5,172 nucleotides of DNA from Deltaproteobacteria bacterium (GTDB lineage: Bacteria > Desulfobacterota_D > UBA1144 > Nemesobacterales > N074bin48). The position numbers and the translations under genes are program-made. The notes under the pieces were generated by a model. It was not told the origin of the DNA and did no database searches. It saw nothing but the letters and a program-made list of their open reading frames with translations. Positions within the stretch are counted from its first letter, which is position 1, and the number at the start of each line of letters is the position of its first letter. Below, piece by piece: positions 1 through 5,172 of this stretch. Location: NCBI GenBank assembly GCA_004356685.1, contig SMWS01000038.1, positions 1 through 5,172 on the forward strand. The letters are read 5' to 3'.

Positions 1-182
1 AGTATTGCAAGTGGATGGCAGAGCGAGTTATTGTTGCTATGGTTCCAAGGTTCATAGAGGTTTATGAAAACGGGTTTCCGCTAACTGCCACACAAAAAGT
101 AAGGGTGACCGAGCTAAAGGAACTATCTGATAAAACCTGGGATAGGAATGAGTCTGGTTTAAAATTTAGTGCCAGAAAATAA
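1..182 (+). CDS. AMP-forming acyl-CoA synthetase/ligase, CaiC-like, C-terminal fragment (5' end outside window)
   Basis: The open frame has its first whole codon at 3 and ends at TAA 180-182, giving the last 59 residues of a protein that begins left of the window. It reads like the small C-terminal domain of the ANL superfamily, whose members activate a carboxylic acid with ATP and transfer it to CoA. The segment VAMVPRFIEVYENGFPLTAT is followed by QKVRVTEL, which aligns with the A10 motif (usually PKTxxGKv.k..L); the Lys at 96-98 falls on the catalytic Lys position for adenylation. The ending with TWDRNESG resembles the TWDRE-type tail I associate with crotonobetaine/carnitine-CoA ligase-like proteins. 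The substrate cannot be told because the acyl-binding domain is missing. It lies in the same direction as polA, 70 bp upstream, so read-through is possible. The superfamily call is fairly secure; the CaiC-like subfamily is an inference from family memory. Confidence 0.72.
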   Translation, partial: YCKWMAERVIVAMVPRFIEVYENGFPLTATQKVRVTELKELSDKTWDRNESGLKFSARK

Positions 183-211
183 TCTTCTAATGTTTTAAAA
201 CTTTACAGTTA

Positions 212-231
212 TTATGATTAGGTAATCACAA
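212..231. promoter_or_regulatory. Imperfect dyad overlapping a TATGAT box upstream of polA; candidate operator/promoter
   Basis: The 70-bp gap before polA contains TGATTA-GG-TAATCA (215-228), a perfect inverted repeat with a 2-bp centre. Allowing one mismatch on each side, it extends to 212-231 with 9-bp arms. TATGAT at 213-218 matches the -10 consensus at five of six bases and sits inside the left arm, but I see no convincing -35 box 16-18 bp upstream. The 2-nt centre is too tight for a hairpin loop, so a protein-binding operator is likelier than a terminator. The regulator is unknown and the site may be fortuitous in AT-rich DNA. Confidence 0.25.
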
Positions 232-252
232 GCGGCCCATTCAGTAGCAATT

Positions 253-2964
253 ATGGCTCAAAAACAAACAGTCTATCTCATTGATGGAAGCTCATATATT
301 TTTCGTGCTTATCACGCTATAAGGATTCTTACAAACTCTGAAGGCTTTCCAACAAACGCTATATATGGTTTTACAAACATGCTCCTCAAGTTTATTAAAG
401 ATCTCGAGCCCAAGTATATAGGTATTGTGTTTGATTCAAAACAAGACAATTTCAGAAATGAAATGTACCCGGAATATAAAGCCAACAGAGCAGAACCCCC
501 CGACGACCTTAAACCTCAATTCGAAGAAATATTTGGTTTAGTAAAGGCATTTAATATCCCTATGGTTCTTATGGATGGTTATGAGGCAGACGACGTTATA
601 GGTACTCTGGCAAAAAACTTTGAGAACAAAGATTTTGATGTGGTGATAGTAACCGGGGATAAAGATTTTACTCAGATAGTTAACAGTTCAATTACCCTTC
701 TCGATACGATGAAAAATAAAAATACGGAGATTAAAGATGTTGTAGAAAAATATGGGGTGCAGCCTGATAAGATTATAGAACTGTTTGCCCTTACAGGGGA
801 TAGTATTGATAACATTCCCGGTGTAAAGGGTATAGGCCCCAAGACTGCCTCTTCACTAATACAAGAATATGGGTCAGTAGAAAATATTTACGATAACCTG
901 GATAAACTAAAGCCAAGATACAAAGAGTTATTAGAATCTTCAAGGGATGAGGCACTACTTAGCCGACAACTAGTAACTATTAAATCTGATATTGATATAA
1001 AAGTTGATTTAGATGAATATAACTACAGAGGGTTTAATAAAGAAAAGCTAATAGAACTTTTTAGAAAATATGAATTTGCATCTTTACTAAGAGAAATAGA
1101 AGATAATCCAAAAAATTCAATAGACATCAAGCAAGACAATACTAACAGTAAGGTTTCTTATGATAATTATAAGTTAGTAACCAGTGAAAAGGATCTTGAA
1201 GATGTAATAGATTTGATAACAAAAACCAAAACACTATCTATCGATCTTGAAACAACCTCTAAGTTGCCTATGGATGCCGAGATAATAGGTTTTGCTCTTT
1301 GTCCAAGACCGCATGAATCTTACTACGTACCAGTTGGACACAGAAATCTCTTAGACTCAAAGAATCAATTGGCACTTAAGTATGTCACTGAGAGACTAGG
1401 GCCTTTAATTGAAAATGAGGATATAAAGAAAATAGGTCAAAACCTTAAATACGAATATGTAGTTTTGTCCAAGTATGATATTGAGCTAAAAGGAATCTAT
1501 TTTGATACAATGATTGCAGCCCACTTTATCGATTCTTCGAAGATGAGCTATAGCTTAGATGAGCTTTCTAAGTTTTATCTCAGCCACAAGCCCATTAGTT
1601 ATAAAGAAGTAACAAATCAAGGCAGATTTAAATTGATGTTTGAAGAGGTAGATATCGAGATTGCTAAAACATATGCCTGTGAAGATGCCGATGTTGCACT
1701 TTTACTTAGCGAAATATTATTTGAAAAGTTAAAACAATTGGATGTGCTGGAAGTTTATCAAAAGTTTTTGTTAGAGATAATTGTAGTCCTTGCAGGCATC
1801 GAAATGTCTGGAGTAAAAGTAGATACGAAAAGGCTAAATTTACTCTCAAAAGAGTTTGAAAAGATTATTATAGATATTGAACAAAGAGTATACAATGAAT
1901 CAGCAGCAGAATTTAACTTAAATTCCACTCTGCAGCTAAGAGAAATATTGTTTGACAAACTTGGGCTCCCTGTAAAGAAAAAAACCAAAAAGGGAGAGCC
2001 TTCCACCGATGTTGAAGTATTAACCGACCTTAGCAAAGATCATATAGTACCCAAGCTCATGTTAGATTATAGAGGGCTTACAAAGCTCAAATCAACGTAT
2101 ATTGATTCTCTGCCAAAGCTTATTAACTCTAAAACCGGACGGATTCATACGTCATTTAATCAGGTTGGCACATCAACAGGCAGATTAAGTTCGAGTGATC
2201 CTAATCTTCAGAATATTCCAATCAGAACAAAAGAAGGTATGAAAATCAGAGAAGCTTTTGTTTGTGAGCAAGGTTATAAAATTCTTTCAGCAGACTATTC
2301 ACAAATCGAACTTAGACTTCTTGCTCATTTTTCAGGGGATGAAAACCTTATAAGGGCATTTGTATCAGGAAGCGATATACACAACAGGACCGCTTCTGAA
2401 ATATTTGGTGTAAATGAACAGGATATTACCTCGGATATGAGAAGGCTTGCAAAAAATATCAACTTTGGAATCATTTATGGTATAAGCCCGTTTGGTCTTG
2501 CCAAACAGATAGGAACCGCTGTATCTCAAGCAAAAGACTACATCGATGAGTATTTCAAAAGATATAGCAAAGTTAAAGAATATATGGACAGCTCTGTTAG
2601 AAATGCTCAGGAGCTAGGCTACGCTGAAACTCTTATTGGAAGAAGACGTTATATCCCTGAACTTAAATCAAGCGACAGATCAATACGCGGCTTTTCCGAG
2701 AGAGCGGCTATAAATACGCCGATTCAGGGTTCTGCTGCTGATGTAATAAATATGGCAATGATCAGTATACATAAAGAGCTTAAAGGCAGTTTTAAGTCTA
2801 AGATGATACTGCAGGTTCATGATGAGCTCCTTTTTGAAGTCCACGTAGATGAAATACCCAGTTTTACTGATTTTGTTAAAAACAAGATGGAAAGTGCATG
2901 GAATCTTAAAGTACCATTAGTAGTTGACATTAATATCGGGCAATCCTGGGCTGAGGCTCAATAA
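253..2964 (+). CDS. polA: DNA polymerase I (5' nuclease, 3'-5' exonuclease and polymerase domains)
   Basis: Cytoplasmic family A polymerase that removes RNA primers, fills Okazaki gaps and serves excision repair. At 903 residues it is full length (E. coli about 928) with three domains. The 5' nuclease (about 1-285) keeps the acidic metal ligands D11, D61, E111, D113, D114, D136, D138, D183 and D186, with an H3TH region at GVKGIGPKTA. The 3'-5' exonuclease (about 310-505) has Exo I D331/E333 and Exo III Y474/D478, but Exo II reads NLKYE, placing E401 where E. coli has D424. The polymerase domain (about 510-903) has TGRLSSSDPNLQNIP, motif A D681/E686, O-helix R730, K734, F738 and Y742, and motif C H856-D857-E858. 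F738 is the Phe that in this family discriminates against dideoxynucleotides. The ATG at 253 is chosen because an in-frame stop lies at 223-225 and the protein begins just before the conserved LIDGSS; no clear Shine-Dalgarno precedes it. dacB follows 18 bp downstream. Confidence 0.98.
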   Translation: MAQKQTVYLIDGSSYIFRAYHAIRILTNSEGFPTNAIYGFTNMLLKFIKDLEPKYIGIVFDSKQDNFRNEMYPEYKANRAEPPDDLKPQFEEIFGLVKAFNIPMVLMDGYEADDVIGTLAKNFENKDFDVVIVTGDKDFTQIVNSSITLLDTMKNKNTEIKDVVEKYGVQPDKIIELFALTGDSIDNIPGVKGIGPKTASSLIQEYGSVENIYDNLDKLKPRYKELLESSRDEALLSRQLVTIKSDIDIKVDLDEYNYRGFNKEKLIELFRKYEFASLLREIEDNPKNSIDIKQDNTNSKVSYDNYKLVTSEKDLEDVIDLITKTKTLSIDLETTSKLPMDAEIIGFALCPRPHESYYVPVGHRNLLDSKNQLALKYVTERLGPLIENEDIKKIGQNLKYEYVVLSKYDIELKGIYFDTMIAAHFIDSSKMSYSLDELSKFYLSHKPISYKEVTNQGRFKLMFEEVDIEIAKTYACEDADVALLLSEILFEKLKQLDVLEVYQKFLLEIIVVLAGIEMSGVKVDTKRLNLLSKEFEKIIIDIEQRVYNESAAEFNLNSTLQLREILFDKLGLPVKKKTKKGEPSTDVEVLTDLSKDHIVPKLMLDYRGLTKLKSTYIDSLPKLINSKTGRIHTSFNQVGTSTGRLSSSDPNLQNIPIRTKEGMKIREAFVCEQGYKILSADYSQIELRLLAHFSGDENLIRAFVSGSDIHNRTASEIFGVNEQDITSDMRRLAKNINFGIIYGISPFGLAKQIGTAVSQAKDYIDEYFKRYSKVKEYMDSSVRNAQELGYAETLIGRRRYIPELKSSDRSIRGFSERAAINTPIQGSAADVINMAMISIHKELKGSFKSKMILQVHDELLFEVHVDEIPSFTDFVKNKMESAWNLKVPLVVDINIGQSWAEAQ

Positions 2965-3006
2965 AATATCTAATAAAAACTTATGGGATCAAAATATCTA
3001 ATAAAA
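2963..3006 (+). repeat. 16-bp exact direct repeat spanning polA stop and dacB start
   Basis: AAAATATCTAATAAAA occurs at 2963-2978 and again at 2991-3006, a 28-bp period. After one or two differing bases both copies continue with CTTA. The first copy begins within the polA stop codon and fills most of the 18-bp gap; the second encodes residues 4-8 and part of codon 3 of the dacB signal peptide. The simplest reading is a local duplication followed by divergence. A binding site of paired half-sites is possible but nothing else supports it. Confidence 0.75.
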
Positions 3007-4407
3007 TGCTTAGTATTAAGTTTGTTTCTATTTTTACCTGTCTATAAAACCTCATCTGCAACCTATCAGGATTATTCTTCAAAACTACTTAAGATAATTC
3101 CCAGTAAAGCGAGAAAGAATAGTAAGCTTGGCGTTGTAGTAAAATCTTTAATTAACAAAAAAAAGATATTCGAGTATAACTCGGACAAACTGTTTATTCC
3201 TGCTTCTAATCAGAAGGTAATAGTGTCCACTGTTGCGCTGTCTCTCTTGAAATCCAAGTTCCGGTTTAAAACCGAGTTTTATGCCGGCGGCGAGATAAGA
3301 AATGGAATACTTCACGGGGGGTTATATGTAAAAGGTTACGCCGATCCCACAATTAACACCGAATCGCTTAGATTAATTGCACAGCAGTTCAGGCACAAAG
3401 GCTTAAAACAGATAAATGGAGACTTGTACTTAGATGATTCATATTTTGACAAGATTAAATATCCTATTGGCTGGAAAGACAAATGGAAAAACGATTTTTA
3501 CAGTCCCCCTATTAGTTCTCTTTCTCTAAACTATAACAACTTCGAAGTTGTTGCAGTTCCTTCAAAAAACAGAACAAAGGTTATAGTAAGTACAGAACCT
3601 CCATATTCGGGACTTAAGATAATTAATTCTGCACGTCTTAGAAAGAAGAAAAACAGCATAACGGCCCGGTGGGCAGAAGGTAAAAATCAATTAATAGTTT
3701 CTGGTAATTTATATACATACAGCAAAGGAACAAGATTTAAACTTCCTGTAAAGTATCCTGCTTTATATTTTGGAGCAGTACTGAAAGATGAGTTAAAAAA
3801 ACAGGGCATTGCTTTAAATGGAGATGTTAAAATTTCGATCGTTCCAAGGTGGGCAAATTTATACCACACATACTCCTCGGATACGTTGGATGAAATAATA
3901 AATGTATACAATAAAAAAAGTGTAAACATAATAGGCGAAAATCTAATTAAAACACTGGGAGCTGAGTATATTGGAGTGCCTGGAACATGGGCAAATGGTC
4001 GGAAAATAATATCTTTATTCCTAAATAAAATAGGTATTAAAAATGGTTTTAAAATTATTGATGGTTCTGGTCTTTCGCTGCTTAACAGAGTATCTCCAAA
4101 TGCTATGGCAGATGTTTTAGAGTATGCTTTTCACAATAAAGATGTCGGTTTGGATTTTATTACCTCACTTCCTGTAGCCGGGATTGACGGGACCCTCAAA
4201 AAGAGATTTAAGGGGCCGGATGTCAAAGGAAGAATAGTTGCAAAAACAGGTTATTTAAAAAATGTAAGAGCGCTTTCAGGTTATGTATTTACAAAAACTG
4301 GAGATGTGCTTGTCTTTTCAATTCTTTCTAACGGCCTGGGCGTGGAAGCAAAAAAGTTTCAAAGTGACTTGCTGGCGGAGCTTGTAACTTGCTGTGAGCT
4401 TAATTAA
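2983..4407 (+). CDS. dacB: D-alanyl-D-alanine carboxypeptidase/endopeptidase, PBP4 (peptidase family S13)
   Basis: Periplasmic penicillin-binding protein that removes terminal D-Ala from peptidoglycan stems and, in characterised homologues, cleaves peptide cross-links. The 474 residues match E. coli DacB (477). A Sec signal peptide is visible: basic K4/K8, a hydrophobic stretch LVLSLFLFLPV, and likely cleavage after S-S-A26. All three active-site motifs are present in order: SxxK as S75-N-Q-K78 (nucleophile S75), SxN as S313-V-N315, and K421-T-G423. The 234 residues between SxxK and SxN fit the inserted extra domains typical of S13 enzymes and exclude the compact S11 (DacA) family; there is no evident C-terminal membrane anchor. 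The protein is visibly Lys-rich. The ATG at 2983 gives a proper signal peptide; the next ATG at 3006 is out of frame. No Shine-Dalgarno is seen, so translation may depend on coupling to polA, 18 bp upstream. The stop overlaps that of convergent rsmA. Confidence 0.95.
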   Translation: MGSKYLIKCLVLSLFLFLPVYKTSSATYQDYSSKLLKIIPSKARKNSKLGVVVKSLINKKKIFEYNSDKLFIPASNQKVIVSTVALSLLKSKFRFKTEFYAGGEIRNGILHGGLYVKGYADPTINTESLRLIAQQFRHKGLKQINGDLYLDDSYFDKIKYPIGWKDKWKNDFYSPPISSLSLNYNNFEVVAVPSKNRTKVIVSTEPPYSGLKIINSARLRKKKNSITARWAEGKNQLIVSGNLYTYSKGTRFKLPVKYPALYFGAVLKDELKKQGIALNGDVKISIVPRWANLYHTYSSDTLDEIINVYNKKSVNIIGENLIKTLGAEYIGVPGTWANGRKIISLFLNKIGIKNGFKIIDGSGLSLLNRVSPNAMADVLEYAFHNKDVGLDFITSLPVAGIDGTLKKRFKGPDVKGRIVAKTGYLKNVRALSGYVFTKTGDVLVFSILSNGLGVEAKKFQSDLLAELVTCCELN

Positions 4408-4425
4408 GAATTTATTAATTCTTTT
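4399..4425. terminator. Palindrome over the shared dacB/rsmA stops plus weak AT-rich hairpin
   Basis: CTTAATTAAG (4399-4408) is a perfect 10-bp palindrome containing both stop codons. Overlapping it, AAGAATT (4406-4412) and AATTCTT (4417-4423) form a 7-bp stem with a TATT loop. On the plus strand the 3' arm runs into only two extra T residues, and the stem has a single G-C pair, so it would be a poor intrinsic terminator. It is listed because it sits exactly where transcription of dacB should end and no better candidate is visible in either direction. Confidence 0.25.
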
Positions 4426-5172
4426 GTTAAAGCAACATAATCATTTAATCCTAATTGTTCAGCCCTGGTATTTGTGTTTAAGTCCAATTTTTCAAAAATC
4501 TTTATTAACACATTTGGATCTTTAAGAGATTTTAAATTATTAATCATCTTTTTCCTTCTGGTTTGAAAAGCTTTTTTAACAACTTCATTAAATACTGAGC
4601 GGTCCCTGTCACTTACAATTTTTTCTTTGCGGGGAACCATTTTTATAATTACTGAATCTACATCAGGCTTGGGCCAGAAGGAGTTTGGTGATACGGTATG
4701 TGCAATCTTTACATCAAAATATGACTGAATAATTACAGAAAAAGCGCCATACTGCTTACTATTAGGGTTTGAGCATATTCTTTGCCCCACCTCCTTTTGG
4801 AGCATTACAACTAAGCTTGTAAATGAATTAGAGCATTCTATAAGACTGAGAATAATTTTAGAAGCAACGCTGTAAGGCAAATTCGATATAAATTTAAATT
4901 TATTATCACCTACAATGTCCACAAAATTTATATCCAGTGCATCTTTGCAAATAAATTTAACGTTTTGCAGTTCCTGAAATTTTTGTTCTACTAAGTCATA
5001 AACTGTTTTATCCTTTTCAATTGTAATTACGTTTTTAACTCTACCGGCCAAGAAACTTGTTAAAAAACCAAAACCTGTACCTACTTCAATTACCAAATCC
5101 GAAGGTTTTAAATCTGCAATTTCTTCTATCTTTAGTAAAACATTCTTATCAACTAAATAATTCTGTCCTAAA
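4404..5172 (-). CDS. rsmA: 16S rRNA (adenine1518-N6/adenine1519-N6)-dimethyltransferase, 5' end cut by window edge
   Basis: RsmA (KsgA) uses S-adenosylmethionine to dimethylate two adjacent adenines in the 3'-terminal hairpin (helix 45) of 16S rRNA, a late small-subunit maturation step. In the minus frame the visible protein starts with LGQNYLVDKNVL, matching the family N-terminus (LGQNFL), so the first 10-15 or so residues lie beyond base 5172; 255 are visible (E. coli has 273). Numbering from that Leu: SAM motif I EVGTGFG at 29-35; the acidic ITIEKD after strand 2; KDAL at 76-79; catalytic motif IV NLPY at 97-100 (4883-4872); QKEVGQRI at 125-132; FWPKPDVDS at 165-173; and FQTRRKKMINNL at 202-213, the conserved C-terminal RR...NNL region. 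A TTG at 5096 would leave out the LGQN segment and is not the start. The gene converges on dacB, sharing four bases at the stops; its promoter lies outside the window. Confidence 0.96.
   Translation of the reverse strand, partial: LGQNYLVDKNVLLKIEEIADLKPSDLVIEVGTGFGFLTSFLAGRVKNVITIEKDKTVYDLVEQKFQELQNVKFICKDALDINFVDIVGDNKFKFISNLPYSVASKIILSLIECSNSFTSLVVMLQKEVGQRICSNPNSKQYGAFSVIIQSYFDVKIAHTVSPNSFWPKPDVDSVIIKMVPRKEKIVSDRDRSVFNEVVKKAFQTRRKKMINNLKSLKDPNVLIKIFEKLDLNTNTRAEQLGLNDYVALTKELINS

Noticed and set aside
202..230. TTTACA (202-207) as a -35 box for polA, or the dyad as a CRP/FNR site
   Set aside because: No -10-like hexamer sits 16-18 bp after TTTACA, and TATGAT is only 5 bp away. The half-site spacings do not match TGTGA-N6-TCACA (CRP) or TTGAT-N4-ATCAA (FNR).
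183..252. Small gene or RNA gene in the gap between the ligase and polA
   Set aside because: The 70 bp hold no credible ORF with a start and ribosome binding site, and no tRNA-like or riboswitch-like fold that I can see.
1758..2036. Minus-strand open frame of 92 codons inside polA
   Set aside because: It lies wholly opposite the conserved PolA polymerase domain and has no recognisable motif; it is a reverse-frame shadow.
3157..3164. A8 run early in dacB as a phase-variation tract
   Set aside because: Lys-rich proteins in AT-rich genomes carry such runs routinely; similar A7 runs occur at 1978-1984 in polA and 3913-3919 in dacB, and every frame is intact.
3687..3929. Minus-strand open frame of 80 codons inside dacB
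   Set aside because: It is antisense to the conserved dacB coding region, with no recognisable domain.
5094..5096. TTG codon as the start of rsmA
   Set aside because: The frame stays open to the window edge and encodes the conserved LGQNYL N-terminal segment upstream of it, so the true start lies beyond base 5172.

Overview
This window is AT-rich, densely packed bacterial chromosome carrying housekeeping genes. In order it holds the 3' end of a gene for an AMP-forming acyl-CoA ligase (CaiC-like), a complete polA (DNA polymerase I), a complete dacB (penicillin-binding protein 4, peptidase family S13) and, on the opposite strand, most of rsmA/ksgA (16S rRNA adenine dimethyltransferase), whose 5' end lies beyond the right edge.

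Layout: the ligase fragment ends at 182. A 70-bp gap follows, holding an imperfect dyad and a TATGAT box. polA runs from 253 to 2964. dacB starts only 18 bp later, so the two are probably co-transcribed; the junction is marked by an exact 16-bp direct repeat that spans the polA stop and the dacB start. dacB and rsmA converge and their stop codons overlap by 4 bp inside a perfect 10-bp palindrome. A weak AT-rich hairpin there is the only terminator candidate. No stretch over 300 bases lacks a gene.

Organism: a secreted S13 carboxypeptidase, a three-domain PolA with an intact proofreading fold and a CaiC-like ligase suit a Gram-negative, AT-rich bacterium, possibly proteobacterial in the broad sense. 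None of these genes is diagnostic and I cannot place it further. The genes act in separate processes: acyl-CoA activation, DNA repair and Okazaki-fragment processing, peptidoglycan trimming, and ribosome maturation.

I see no mobile element, CRISPR array, tRNA, rRNA or novel multigene system. The most notable points are a Glu in place of the usual Exo II Asp in PolA, the direct repeat at the polA-dacB junction, the dyad upstream of polA and the overlapping convergent stops.
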